From Lithospermum erythrorhizon (Eukaryota; Streptophyta; Magnoliopsida; Boraginales; Boraginaceae): DNA of 64,000 bases. The notes under the pieces were generated by a model. The model made no database searches, had not been told where the DNA came from, and worked only from the letters and a program-made list of their open reading frames with translations. The DNA lies in contig JADFUC010000573.1 in the NCBI GenBank assembly GCA_019722365.1, forward strand, positions 89,605-153,604, written 5' to 3'. Within the stretch, counting starts at the first letter, position 1. The number at the start of each line of letters is the position of its first letter. Below, piece after piece: positions 1-11,725 of the stretch. The position numbers were made by a program, and so were the translations under genes.

Positions 1-270
1 GCCAAGATAACGATTTATTTTTTAATTAATTAATTAAAAAATTAATTATTAAAATTAATTTAATTAAATATTTATTATTTTATAAATGATTCATAAAGTC
101 AGTAATAAATATAACTTTTTTGTTTTGTCCTAAGGTTTAATTAATAAACAGCCTCATGCTAAAAAGATTTTTTAAAGCTTAAATTGCCAAAATCATCCTC
201 GCTACCTATTTAAAAAATTAAAATATTCGAATATTTATTTAAAATATTTTTCATGGGCTCGCGCTGCTCT

Positions 271-278
271 CTATAAAA
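271..278 (+). promoter_or_regulatory. Candidate TATA box of the RING gene
   Basis: CTATAAAA lies in an otherwise A/T-rich upstream region, about 215 bp before the inferred end of the first exon. A T/C-rich stretch with CTT repeats (about 405-470), typical of plant leaders, follows it. That places transcription start near 300-310. This is positional inference only; other TA-rich words occur nearby. Confidence 0.4.
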
Positions 279-492
279 TTTGGTGCTTATTTTTAATCAG
301 ATGTCATGCAGACAATATTTAATTAAGATAATGCACTACTTAAAACATTAAAAAAATAACATCGGTAAAATCTAGATGTCCAAATAGCTCATGTGTCTCA
401 TCATCATCGTCTTCTTCTTCTTCTTCTCTATATTTTCAGGTTTCTCTCTCTGTCTTCAATTTTTTTGTTTAAGTCCACCATAATTCTCTCAG

Positions 493-1210
493 GTATATAC
501 CCTAATCCCTCCTTCTTCTTCCTTTTTTGCTTTTAATTTATTTTTTATGATTTAGTTTATCAATTTTCGTATTTTTTGTCTGAATCTGGAAAGTATGCTT
601 ATGAATTGTTTATTTGTAATTCATTTATCAAAATTATTATAAAGTTTGGTTCTTTTTATTGATTGCCGAATACCCATCTGAGATATAGACCTAATTCATT
701 CTGGTTTTGGACTTTTTGTTACTTAGAATTTTAATCAAGACTTTAGGGAGATGGTTATTTTTTGGGTGTTTTTATTTATTGAGAATTTAGGAATTTTTTG
801 TTGTAAGAAGCTTACATGAATTGATTCTCTGAGAAGCTAATTAATTTATCTGAAGATTGATTTTGATTGAATAATCCTGTGCCGAAATATAGTATTAGGA
901 CGAACTAATTACTGATAATTGATTTAAAGGTGCTTTTAACAATATTATGTTGTATTGATTCACCTATGTTGTTAGATACAACAATATTTTGATATTTGGA
1001 TTATGATCTATATTTCATCATCTGCTGTTGTTGGACTTTTCTTTAGTCACGTAATATAATAATTACCTCAGTTTATAAATATGTTTGATGGAACACTTAT
1101 ATATTTGCTTCATGTAAATTTTTTGTGTATGTTCAATGTTATGCTTGTAGGTGGACTTGTTACTCTTTGGCTGGAAATCTTGTTCTTAGAAGTTTAATCT
1201 AGTGGTGCAG
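493..1210 (+). other. 5'UTR intron of the RING gene
   Basis: The donor AG|GTATAT is at 491-498, following a pyrimidine-rich leader. The acceptor TGCAG|GAC ends at 1210, three bases before the ATG at 1214. The sequence between is T-rich and full of stops, as expected of a plant intron. A leader intron ending just before the start codon is common in this type of RING gene. An alternative acceptor (TTGTAG) ends at 1150 and would give a slightly longer second exon without changing the protein. Confidence 0.6.
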
Positions 1211-1213
1211 GAC

Positions 1214-2128
1214 ATGTCTAGTGGTGCGTTCACGCACTGGTGCTACCAGTGTCAGAGGCCAATCCGAATTCGAACACACAATATAATTTGTCCATATTGT
1301 GACGGTGGTTTCATACAAGATATTAATGAGACGGAAGATGGCAGGCACCTGGAGTTATTTAGCTCTCCAGCAGAAGATGATTCTAACATTAGATTCATGG
1401 AACCCTTTCCCGACCCAAGATTCAATGTTATGGATGCCTTGTCAGCATTTATGAGGCAGAGAATGGCTGGGAGGGATCCTAATTTCGACATTAGATCAAG
1501 ATCTGGAATGATCCCTGAGCAAGGTGTATCTTTTGGGTCTGGACCAGATGGTCCATGGTTGATACTTCGTGGTCATGGTCATGGTCATAGTCATAGCAGC
1601 ATGCCTCATGATGATCAATTTGAATTCTTTTTCAATGCCGGTGGTAGAATGGGGCAGCGCCAGGCAAATTTTGGGGACTTTTTTGTGGGACCTGGGCTGC
1701 AAGAGTTGATCGAGCAGCTCAGTTTGAATGATAGGCATGGACCACCCCCCGCGCCGCGAACTGCAATTGATGCTATGCCTACCATTACGATCAATCAGAG
1801 GCATCTAAGTACAGATGCACACTGCCCTGTGTGCAAAGAGAAGTTTGAACTAGGTTCAGCTGCTAGGAAAATGCCATGTGATCACATATACCACTCAGAT
1901 TGCATTGTTCCTTGGCTGGTTGAGCACAATTCGTGCCCTGTTTGCCGAGTTGAGTTACCTCCGCTTTTTGCAGGGAATGGTTCAAGAAATGAAAATACAA
2001 GCAGGAGCAGCAGTAACTCCAATGGGAGAGGAAGCAGTGGGCAGACTCAAGGTAGGCGAAACCCATTCTCGTTCTTGTGGCCTTTTCGTTCTTCAAACCA
2101 AGAAAATCGTCAATATAATGAAACTTGA
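1214..2128 (+). CDS. RING-H2 zinc-finger E3 ubiquitin ligase (RING1/BCA2-like)
   Basis: A 304-residue protein, intact and encoded in a single coding exon. The start is the ATG at 1214; an in-frame GTG at 1202 lies in the intron or leader and is not a plant start. An N-terminal zinc ribbon has C10, C13, C26 and C29. A His/Gly/Ser-rich stretch (HGHGHGHSHSS) lies near residues 121-131. A RING-H2 domain has C204, C207, C222, H224, H227, C230, C241 and C244 (C-x2-C-x14-C-x-H-x2-H-x2-C-x10-C-x2-C). Its WLV segment before the last Cys pair provides the conserved Trp that contacts E2 enzymes. The tail after residue 250 is Ser/Asn/Gly-rich with an FLWPFRSS patch. The zinc ribbon plus C-terminal RING-H2 architecture matches the plant RING1/RHC1A/RDUF class of cytosolic ubiquitin ligases. 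The substrate cannot be read from sequence. All zinc ligands are present, so it should be active. Confidence 0.93.
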   Translation: MSSGAFTHWCYQCQRPIRIRTHNIICPYCDGGFIQDINETEDGRHLELFSSPAEDDSNIRFMEPFPDPRFNVMDALSAFMRQRMAGRDPNFDIRSRSGMIPEQGVSFGSGPDGPWLILRGHGHGHSHSSMPHDDQFEFFFNAGGRMGQRQANFGDFFVGPGLQELIEQLSLNDRHGPPPAPRTAIDAMPTITINQRHLSTDAHCPVCKEKFELGSAARKMPCDHIYHSDCIVPWLVEHNSCPVCRVELPPLFAGNGSRNENTSRSSSNSNGRGSSGQTQGRRNPFSFLWPFRSSNQENRQYNET

Positions 2129-2650
2129 AAAAGCTGAGTTGCTTACAAGAGGAGGTCACAAGAGAACTGCTTTAATAATTAAATGGCCATCTAGAGTAAT
2201 GAACATCATTATTGCCATCATTACTTGGTCTAGAGACACTACCTTTAAATTTTGTTTGCACCTAAAAAATGCAAGTCTGTTTCAGAAAATCGTGGTCAGG
2301 TTTTGCTTGCCTTTATGTTTCGTATGCTATAGCTGAAATACTCGTGCTTTTCTATTTTTTGCTTGTAGATAGTTAATTGGTAATCTTACAACCTTGATTG
2401 GCTTGTCAATCCTCTGTTATATATTCACATTTGTATATAATTGTTGCATCTTCCTCATGTGTTGTTAATCCTGTTATAGCACACTTTTTTGTCCATAAGA
2501 ACATATTCAAGTAGAAATTACATTCCATATTTTGTATGCAGTATTTGCGTTCTAAAACATTGAAATTCTTATTTGGTTAACATGTTGACTTGTCGGAACT
2601 GTGAAAGTATATACACTTGTATTGAATACTTTATCAAATGAAGTGATTAA
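2129..2650 (+). other. 3'UTR and downstream flank of the RING gene
   Basis: T-rich non-coding sequence after the TGA stop. Short stretches remain open in other frames but show no protein similarity I recognise. I see no perfect AATAAA; plant genes often use weak signals. The 3' boundary is approximate. Confidence 0.45.
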
Positions 2651-2763
2651 CTCTATTCGGTTATGCATCATCTCTCCCATTTTCTACGTGTTATTAAATG
2701 ACTCATCACATCATCTACGCTTCTTAATCGTTGTGACGTAGTAGGTGATGTTTGTACTTTACT

Positions 2764-2868
2764 CTTGGATCAACTCGGAAACAGCCTTCAAGATATCACA
2801 TGGGTAAGTCTTCGTTTTATTCGACCCCTCATCCCACCTAGACTGGAGCCTCTTCAGATTCATTGGAA
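2764..2868 (+). mobile_element. SINE-like fragment (Au-SINE type body)
   Basis: The segment holds, in order, a GGAAACAGCCT block, GGGTAAG, a CGACCCCTC block, CCCACCTAGACTGGAGCCTC and CATTGG. This order of words is the shared body of a widespread tRNA-derived plant SINE group (Au-like). The tRNA-like head with its A and B boxes is not clear upstream, so this is a diverged or 5'-truncated copy. The identification rests on remembered consensus words, not an alignment. Confidence 0.45.
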
Positions 2869-3995
2869 AGTAGGAAGTGAATCGCTTCGCTCTAGTTAAC
2901 ATGGGTTTTGATTATGCAGGCCTATAACATAAATTGATAATGACGTTCCCTCTTTTGAATGATAGACTCGCTTAGCTCTAGTTTGATCAATGTGACTTGC
3001 CAGATCAATTCAAATACGTAATTCGACAGTCAATAGTTATCAGGAATGCCATTCCACACAGGAAATGTCTTTCTTTTCGAACTCTTTAGTATTTAAACGA
3101 ACAAAGAACGTCTTTTTTTTCGAACCTCGTCAAAATAATATGAAACATGCACAAAATTTCCTAATAAATCGGTGAGAATACTCCATAACACAAGAACTTG
3201 ATGGGCTAATATTTCAACTATCAAAGTAATTGGCAAACCCGGATAAAGAATTTTAAAAGGAAAAAAAAAAAAAAACAAAGTTGGTCCTATAAGCAAGATT
3301 TCAAAATTGAAATATTGCCATAGATGGTCTTTTATTATTACACATTAATCGAGAAATTTATAATCAATATTATTAGATCGTTTCGTTGAATCTGTGTGCC
3401 ATCCTAGACCGGATCAACTAAATAATAGTATTAAATAATATTTAGTGAATATTTCTCTTCAATAGGTAGATTATGAGAGATTTTTATTAAATTACCATAA
3501 CACCTAATGTCGATCTGGAAAAATCAAAATATATAAATATATTATTATATTTATATAAAAATATATTATATATATATATATATATTAATTGTCATTATAA
3601 CTAATATACATGACAACTTAACTTTAAATAAGTAATACAAATCGCACAATACAAATAAGCGCCAATGATTAGATTCTAAAACCCATAGAATTCTAACATA
3701 AACTAGAAAAATGGTTTAATGAGATCTGACGTGTTCTCAAGTTCGCTATCGGAATCAATAATTATCGTTTCATTTATTATGTCTAGTCATAAAAATTATC
3801 AGAATAATTCATTTACTAAGCTGCTAGATGTGATCACGTAAACATAACGTTTGACTATGGTAATTGTAATTACTATTCGGGTTCTCACGATAATACCAGA
3901 GATTATGCCAAATTGCTAGATCTTATGTATAATCGTTACAATAATATTAAGGGTCTATTTATATTATTATACGGATGCTTGTTGAAAATATGTGA
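2869..3995. other. AT-rich intergenic DNA, no gene seen
   Basis: Roughly 1.1 kb with no credible coding sequence. It contains an A-run at about 3260-3275 and a (TA)n microsatellite at about 3565-3586. The only open stretch, on the minus strand near 3093-3296, is low-complexity and has no recognisable domain. Confidence 0.6.
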
Positions 3996-4130
3996 TGTTA
4001 GATCTCAAATATATGTCCGTTGAACAATTAGATTGTACAACCGATTATTACATTTAAACTTTTAAAGTTATAAGTCTCGTATATATGTCAATTGTCGCAC
4101 AATTAATGGTTGTGTAACTCGATTTTAACA
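3996..4130 (+). repeat. LTR-like direct repeat, left copy
   Basis: Begins TGTTAGATCTCAAATATATG and matches 9274-9400 over ~130 bp with scattered indels (shared words include CAATTAGATTGTA and GACAATTAATxxxTTGTGTAAC). It stands ~270 bp upstream of copia integrase coding sequence, so gag and protease are missing between it and pol. A TGTTA start fits a copia LTR 5' end, but I cannot define its 3' end, and similarity to the right copy stops after ~130 bp. It could be an LTR edge or an internal repeat. Confidence 0.5.
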
Positions 4131-4349
4131 AGTAGGGTTATGTATTTACTTACCGTAGTCCGCTCATAACCTATTAATATAATAATGGCATTATAAATTA
4201 ATATATCAAGTACTGCTGGACGAATTCTGCTATGTCATTAATAATGTGATCGAACTATAACACTCCATTATAACTCTGGGTTTAAAGTGAATCACAACAT
4301 AAATAATAAAGAAGTAAATCTAATTAATCCCTCCTATCTCATGGTGATC

Positions 4350-5050
4350 GTTGGTACTGTCACATAACATAAACAATATTAAGAAATTATATTGCCGATG
4401 GAATTTCGACATCATCCTGTTTTGAACCATACGACGGCTGCCAATCAATGCTCAAGCAGCAAGCATTTACTCAAATCACCTTCACCGGATCTTAAGCTTT
4501 GGTAGTGGCGACCGGACGCATTAGGAATTATACATACCGATGTATATGGCCCGATGAATACCCTACTGTATGTTACTTATATTTCATCATTTTCATTGAC
4601 GCATCACAAAGAGATACGGTTACATATATTCAATTTAAGCATGCTAACGGCTTTTGAAAAGTTCAAGGAGTTTCAGTTAGGCGTCGAGAACCAACTCAAT
4701 AAACGATTGCTGTCTCCTCCGTCCGATGAGACGGAGAATACTTAAGTCATGCGTATTCAAACACATATTAAAGAGTATGTATCAGATCACAACACTCCGC
4801 CTGAACACCTCAAAGATAACGGCATCCGAAAGTGAGAATCAAACTCTATTGGATATGGTTCATCCATGACGAGCACATCCGAACCGCCACCCGCTGGGAT
4901 ACGCTTACGATCGCTATGTACACACTAAATAAATATCCAACTACAAATCAATCGCTAAGACCCCACATGAGATACGGTTTCGAGACCCGTATCAAGTTAG
5001 GTCATACGAAGATACGGCTCGGCACCGCCCCAAGTTAGGTCATATGAAGA
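4350..5050 (+). pseudogene. Copia GAG-pre-integrase and integrase remnant
   Basis: Frames pieced across indels read as the copia order: LWHC-like zinc-finger region near 4350, a KSPFTGS-like linker near 4470, HTDVYGPMNT at about 4530-4560, FEKFKEFQ at about 4652-4676, a VENQLNKR block, then LLDMV near 4845 and TLNK near 4925. HTDVYGPM carries the first catalytic Asp region of the copia integrase. Multiple stops and frameshifts make it non-functional. The element lacks recognisable gag and protease upstream, so it is internally deleted or never complete here. Confidence 0.8.
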
Positions 5051-5429
5051 TTTAGGATAGCTTTTAAAACCATGTCAAGAAAGTCGATCACGGACAAACT
5101 CGACCCAAATAGAGAAATGTTATTTCAATTGTTATTCAAAAGAAACTGAAGGTACATTTCTATCTCAAGCATGAAAATAAGATTTTCATCGCACTAAACG
5201 ACTCCTTTCCTCGGTAAGAATACTTAGCTGTAAGATATAGTTAAGCGTGACTGAAGTCAACGCTAAGAACGTGATCGATTCATCTCGTGAGGCGAGCCCC
5301 TTTTATATGTAGGAAAGGTAACTGATCCATGGAAAAACCGCGATCGAGCCAACCGAGACTCACACTCAAATTTCTGTGAGGTCTAATAGAACTCGCCAAG
5401 AACCTCGTAGGTAACATGGGAATCCTTTT

Positions 5430-6930
5430 TAATTAAAAGCGACGCAGTCGCCTTCGTATGAAGGCTACGAAAAGAGTGTAAGACGTAGATAAATGCCTTA
5501 TAGCCATGAACCAGATGTATTCAATACCAAAATGACGTTTTGAGCCATCAATACGGATCTACCCGGCGCCAGAGCTATCGAGAAAGTGCAAATAGGTTTT
5601 TAAACTAAACCGATAAAGCATGAGATGTCCATGTTTATAAGGCTAAACTTATAAATTTAAGGTTTCAAACAAAATTCAAGGAATTGATTATGATGAAACC
5701 TTTCTCCCCAGCTTATGAAGTTTAAATCCATCTCGATATCTTTATCCATCGCTACCTATTATGATTGGCGGTATCCGCGTATGGATGTAAAGACTACAAA
5801 TTCCAACGTAAAATCCATAGCAGACATATATACGACATAACCTGTTTCTGCATGTCCTAGTGGACCTACGTATTTAAAGTTCTACAGCATCCATTTATGG
5901 ACTTAAGCTAAAGATCAAAAAATTTGGAATTTTCTTTTTAATGAGTCAATCAAATAGTTTGGTTTCATTAAGAACCAAGAAGATTATTTGTGTATACGTT
6001 AAGGTTAATGTATTAAATATCGTATTTATAGTCCCGTAATTTTAAGATACTACTATAGGAAACAACACATACCTACGTCAATATGTCAAGTCACGTTACG
6101 TAGGGAAAGTTTTCATGAAAGACTTAAAGAAGATCAATACATTCTCGAATAAAAATTCATAGAAATCGATCTAAAAGGCTAATCGATCACAAAACACTTA
6201 TATCGATAAAGTGTCAAAATATTTAAAATGGATAATTTCAAGAAAAAGTGAACCTCCCATGAGACATGGCAAAGATTCCCAACCATTTGGGACATTGTCC
6301 CACAACGTAGGCCGGGTTATATAATTTAACGGAGTTCCTTATGCATCGCCTATAGGATCTATCATGTTATGTACACGCCCGCCAGACGTATCGCACGCCT
6401 CGAAAGGTAGTTAGCGCTACCAATCATGTCCAGTGAAAGTCAATGAACCGTCATAACGCCATACTTAAGTACTTACGAAGGACTAAAGATATGCTCCTTG
6501 TATACGGCGGGGTAACGAAGTTATTGATAGAGCTGCTACACCGATGCTAATTTCAAAACCGATGAGACGATAGTCGATTCCCCACCGTTATGTATTCGCT
6601 AACGCGCGCAATGTTCAGCGTAAGTACTCGCACTATAAATACCCACAAATATAAGCCGAAGACATTGTACCTTCGAAGCCGCAGAAGGAATCTTGCCGGA
6701 TCAAGAAATTTGTGAGTGAACTCGAGTAGTACCTAACATCGGGCGATCAAATGGAGTTATTTGTGATAACATCGAGCACAAATTGCCAAGTGAACTAAGA
6801 TCACATCACGCATCTGGGCACGTACTCGTGAAGATCATCTTATTCGAGATAACCAATGTAGGAGATGTAAGAATATGTAAGGTTCCAACCGATAATAATA
6901 ATATAGCGTGACAGTACTAAATATAACCTG
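5430..6930 (+). pseudogene. Copia reverse transcriptase and RNase H remnant
   Basis: Readable blocks appear in the correct order for Ty1/copia pol: GIDYDETF near 5680, WMDVKT near 5780, SIYGLK near 5895, RNRSKRLI near 6160, GSIM plus LCTRP near 6355-6385, ILKYLRRTKDMLLVYGG near 6455-6510, TDANFKTDE near 6540 (RNase H), VPNI near 6735, and GDVRICKVPT near 6860-6890, the C-terminal end just before the polypurine tract of such elements. Frames shift every few dozen bases. The last block is cut at about 6930, after which no copia sequence is recognisable. The lineage (Tork/SIRE/other) cannot be assigned safely. Confidence 0.8.
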
Positions 6931-9273
6931 GGGAGGGCTAATAAGGTTTTAAATTAAACTTCTAGCTTTTTTCAAGTTTTAATCAAATCGAAATGAAATA
7001 ACAAACTATGCTAATATAAATTGATTTTGATAACCAACAACCCAAGCCTCGAGAACGATTAGTCAAGCGTTAAATCCACTAAAATATAATTAACCAAAAA
7101 TAAAGGAAACACTTCGAAAGTAAAAGAGGTAAGTGAAGAGACAATTACACAAGATTTTTAAGAGCTTTCTCAGTTCCCCTAATGCTCATCTCTGCTTTCC
7201 AACCTCGGGATTTTTTGTAACGATAACTAGCTCTCAAATAATGTTTGGTTACATGCAAACAACTTCTCTCTCTTAAGACTATTATCAAACACCTAACCTA
7301 CAACCAAGTCACCCAAGCTCCAAGCTAAGGATTTCAACACTCAATCAACCAAGACTAAACCCAAGATCTCACTCCTGTGGATTTCACTCTACTACTCCAA
7401 ATCCAAAGCACAAGAACCCTACGCTATACACCACACAAGAATTTTCCAACCAATCAATACCATGAATAAAGATTATAATAATCACACAAACCAATAAACA
7501 TCAACCAAAGATGATAAACATTAAATACGGCAGCTTTAAATTTTGCCTTTTTTGACTCAGAAGAGAAGATTAATGTCAAATGAGCTGCAAAAGCGGCATT
7601 TTAAAATAGAAAGAAGCTTGGCAGAAATAAGACTGTAATAACTCTCACAATGTCCATCCACGTATCGAGACCCCATCGGCATCAGTGGCCCCGCTACCGG
7701 TTTAACCGTATCAACCCGCTATATTTTGCACTCCTCGAAGTGACTTCTATCGAAGGTCCGTGTCTCGATCATCGAGACCTATCGATCAAATCTCCGACAA
7801 GTCTTTAATCATCGAGGACCCTAACGGCAGACTGCACTCCTCTCGATTTATGTCTCAATGGTATTTAAGTAGCTTTCTCCTAAATAAGATCAAGCTTCAA
7901 GTTAATTTAAACGAATGACACACATTCATTCAGACGAGCCTTTAACAACGAATCAATCGATACTGGATTATAAACCACGGATCATCTATTTTAAAAACCA
8001 ACAACATTAAACCCGGCGAAAAGTTATTACCTCAAGGCAATTTAAAAACAACATGTACTAAAGTGTAGAAGTTTCCTTACAAACGCCCTTATAACAAATA
8101 TAAGACCCTCACGAGTTTCCCTTCGTTTAGCTTGACGCTCGCTGACTCAATTCCGAAGTTCAACATCCCGATCAACCCTTTAAGCACTCTCGAACTTAAA
8201 GATGAAACCTAATCACAAGTCTACTCTGAAAGTCGAATTAGTTCATTTTAAAACAATTGCTATCTTCAAAAAAAATGTTCAATCGACTCCATTAATATTC
8301 AACAACAGATCCCTTTGACAAAACCACTACCCTCATAGCAAGAACGATAAGCATACGTATAAGTGAGCGTTCTTAAGGACACGCTTAAGTCAGGTCTTAG
8401 TCTTGGGCTAGCTTTTTTCTTTATACATGTCATAGATGATTGTAAGACAATGCTTGAATTTTATGCTTCCAAAATTCAATAATATATGTCATTTATTTTT
8501 CAAACTATGATTTATACATATGTATATATATATCATTACTATGAGTAATGAAATTTATTTCATTTTTAATATTAAGTTTTCTCGAGGTATTCGATAAAGA
8601 CTCAAACAAGAAACCCGCTTTTATCGTCAGAAGACAATGATTATCATGTCCCTAATCGTGTTCACTATTGAATAGAACACCACTGACAAGACAGCTAATA
8701 TCAGTTCCGATCAATGCTGATTAGAAGTATAACTATTACCTAGTCAATCACGCTGGTATATGACTTGGAAATGATCGCAACTCTATGTCAGACATCGAAT
8801 CTCCACGAACTTAGAATATTGTATATTCTGTCTTAAAGGTTTCTCATAGAACTTATGTTAAACGGTGACTTGCACTGAGCGATCCGATTTCACTCGACAG
8901 TGAGTAACGCATTTCCTTGACCATCTCTAAACGTGCTGTAACTGTAGGATTATAAAAACTTCGAAGTTCTATATATACCACTTGTCGCTATGTAATTTTG
9001 CATTACAAGATAATTCGTTCAACCAGATATATAACGGTTTAAATTCTCGCCTCGGGAGTAATCCGACGGTGATTTGTCGGGCCAACCTCGCATTTCGATC
9101 GAGATCACATCACTTCATACATTCAAGAAAAGTACAAGTGGCAGTGAGTACGCTATGACACATCTTACCATAGCTTAACTATCGAAAATCGCATACGAGG
9201 ATCGTGGTCGATGTAATCGACAGTAAGTAATCGCTTACAAAGAATCGCTCGCGTGAGCTGCCGAAATACGGGA
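6931..9273. other. Non-coding stretch inside the copia composite
   Basis: About 2.3 kb without a readable gene on either strand. 6931-7640 is A/C-rich, 7640-8400 richer in CpG, 8400-8600 AT-rich with a short TA tract. 8600-9270 has the texture of copia 3' non-coding or LTR sequence and leads directly into the right copy of the LTR-like repeat. I see no domain. It is probably transposon debris, possibly from more than one element. Confidence 0.35.
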
Positions 9274-9400
9274 TGTTATATCTCATAAATATATGACCGT
9301 CAACAATTAGATTGTAAAATCGGGATTATTACATTTTAAGTAAAGTTATGTCTCAGACATGTCAATCGTTGGACAATTAATATATTGTGTAACTGATTAA
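9274..9400 (+). repeat. LTR-like direct repeat, right copy
   Basis: Begins TGTTATATCTCATAAATATATG after ACGGGA and matches the left copy at 3996-4130. Same orientation and ~5.3 kb separation, with copia pol between, suggest the two are ends of one damaged copia element. The right copy is cut near 9400 where antisense gypsy LTR sequence begins. Confidence 0.5.
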
Positions 9401-10689
9401 ACCGAGACAACAATAATTATTAAGTACAACATAAACTTCCAAAGCATGTAGCAGATAATCGCCGAGGTCTTCAAGCCACCATCGCTTACCTCCACGGGTA
9501 CGCAGCCTACTCGCCACGTATCTCGGTCATCCCGCAACAACCTAGGCATAAAACGCCTCGCCCATAGTGGGAAATCAGGAGCCGCCTAAAAAGCCGAGTG
9601 AATACAAACATCACGTATTAACCTACCAATTTATACAAACAAGGATAATTCAAGACCCCACTCATTTAACAACTATCCACCTCAAGAAGAGTTATATTTT
9701 ATATGCTCCTTCGACAAGATAAATATTTCCTTAATGGCCTCGACTAACACCGATAAATCCATACCACGCCAACAACTTACCACCGTACATCTTAATCACA
9801 AGATATATCTTTCTATTTATTATCTTTCTTCAAGTATAACTACTTCCCCGACAATATATAACTCAAACATATATCTCAACGTCTTCATAACTCAAGTACG
9901 CACAACCTCGACCACTTATCTTTGGCTTCACCTTAAAGTGCTACTCTCGCTATAGTCATACACCCTTATGACTTAAATGTTTATTGTAAGAACCTCCAAA
10001 TCGATTATTATCTTAATACAACTCGGAAGAACATATCTCTTAAATCAAGATAACTTAAGCACGGAATTATCTCACCAAATTCTTCATTTAAGCCCACGGA
10101 ACTTATTCACCCCAACGGTATCAACGCCGTGGGTTGGGACTACGCAACCTATACTAACACGCTTCGATTAAAACTTTCGAATTATATACAAATATCATCA
10201 ACATCATCTATGGGGATTAGCATAAAACATCGGTTTATACTTTTATTATACTTAATGCCCTCATTCAAAAGTTATCTCAACCATTAACCAATCCCAACTT
10301 TTAACAGCATTTATAACTATTTATACCAACCTAGATTCACAAGAAAAATCGGATCATATTATCAATAATCAACCGAAACCAAATTCGACATAATTTCATC
10401 AAGCGCAACATCAAAGATAATCAACACAATTTTCATAACTCAATAAACGAAGTCATAAACATATTATACAAAGACCATAGAATCCTTAAACAACATGTCA
10501 AGATATAAATATAAAGTCTCACAAGATCAATACCCACAAAAATCACAGATCAACAACGACTATAACTCTAGTCATCAACCCCTATCTCTCGTATCTCCAC
10601 AACTCTACCAACCTCTAACGCTACATACGCTCACCTGCCTACCTCAGATCGATCAATCGGGCCGATAAACACTACCTATACCGTGAGTA

Positions 10690-11425
10690 TACACCAACAC
10701 CAACAATTCACACAAAGAAAGTGATAATAGATCTCATTAATCGCACTTATACCAAAGTATAAGCCAACACCGATAACGCATTACGTGAAAGTCGATAATA
10801 GATCTCTACACACTTATACCGAAGTATAAGTGCCAACACCGATAATGGGGATCTCTATAATCGCACTTATACCCCGAAGTATAAGGCCAACACCGAAATG
10901 AATATAGCAAAGTGATAATAGATCTCACCCGCACTTGTACCAAGATAGCGCCAACACCGATAATGCACATAGCAAAGTTGATAATAGATCTCACCGTGAC
11001 TTGCATCAAGTATAAGGCCAACACCGACAATGCACATAAAGAAAGCCGATAATGGGATTCACCGCACTTATACCGAAGATAGCGCCAACACCGACAATGC
11101 ACAAGCAGCGATAATGTATCTCACCGCACTTTATACCGAAGATAAGGCCAACAATCGGCTAACGACATAGCAAAGTTGGATAATGTATCTCACCGCACTT
11201 ATGCGCACAAGATAAGGGCCAACACCGACACGCACATAAAGTGATAATATCCACCGCATCTTTATACCGAAGTATAAGGCCACACCGAGGCACGAGACAG
11301 GGAAGAAAGGAGCAATAGATTCACCGCACTTATACCGCATAAGCGCCAACACCGGCTAACGCACATAGTAAAGTGATAATGATCTCATCGCACTTATGCT
11401 CAAAGTATGGAGCCAACAACGCCAC
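10690..11425 (-). repeat. Minisatellite, ~60-68 bp unit with internal hairpin
   Basis: About eleven degenerate units, each containing GATAATAGATCTCACCGCAC, then CTTATACCGAAGTATAAG, then GCCAACACCGA and a short AGCAAAGT-like spacer. The CTTATAC-CGAA-GTATAAG core is a 7-bp inverted repeat with a 4-base loop, so each unit can fold. The array sits inside an antisense gypsy LTR. Plus-strand cousins occur at 29055-29250 with fewer, shorter units. Confidence 0.85.
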
Positions 11426-11584
11426 ATATCTTCGTACAAGGAGAGTCACCTAACCCCTAATCATCATCCCAACTATAGTCATATCCTAATACTCAAGTCA
11501 CCAAAGTTTCACCTTATAATTCTAACCAATACCTCCCCTAAACAATATCAAAGCTATCACGCCTAAGACATCTCACAATCATAA

Positions 11585-11725
11585 ATCAATCACAACCGCC
11601 GACAAGGCTACGTAAACACAAATAACGCCGACAAGTTACGTAAATACAAAAGTGTCGGCTGCTAAATCTAAATGCCGACAAAGACAAATGTAAAATAGAA
11701 ACGCCGACAACGCCACGTAACACAA
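11585..11725 (-). repeat. Short GCCGACAA repeat array in the LTR
   Basis: Four to five irregular repeats of ~30-45 bp built on GCCGACAA followed by ACGTAAATACAA. The reverse complement (TTGTCGGC, then TATTTACGTGGC) is present at about 28850-28880 in the LTR between gypsy A and B, at the equivalent distance from the hairpin minisatellite. It is a conserved LTR module rather than random debris. Confidence 0.65.

Noticed and set aside
1252..2159. Minus-strand and alternative-frame open reading frames over the RING gene
   Set aside because: Shadows of the RING coding sequence; all zinc ligands and family motifs are in the plus frame starting at 1214.
10690..11425. Regularly spaced repeats that could suggest a CRISPR array
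   Set aside because: The units are tandem, degenerate, lack unique spacers and sit in a plant LTR; the inverted counterpart in another LTR shows it is a minisatellite.
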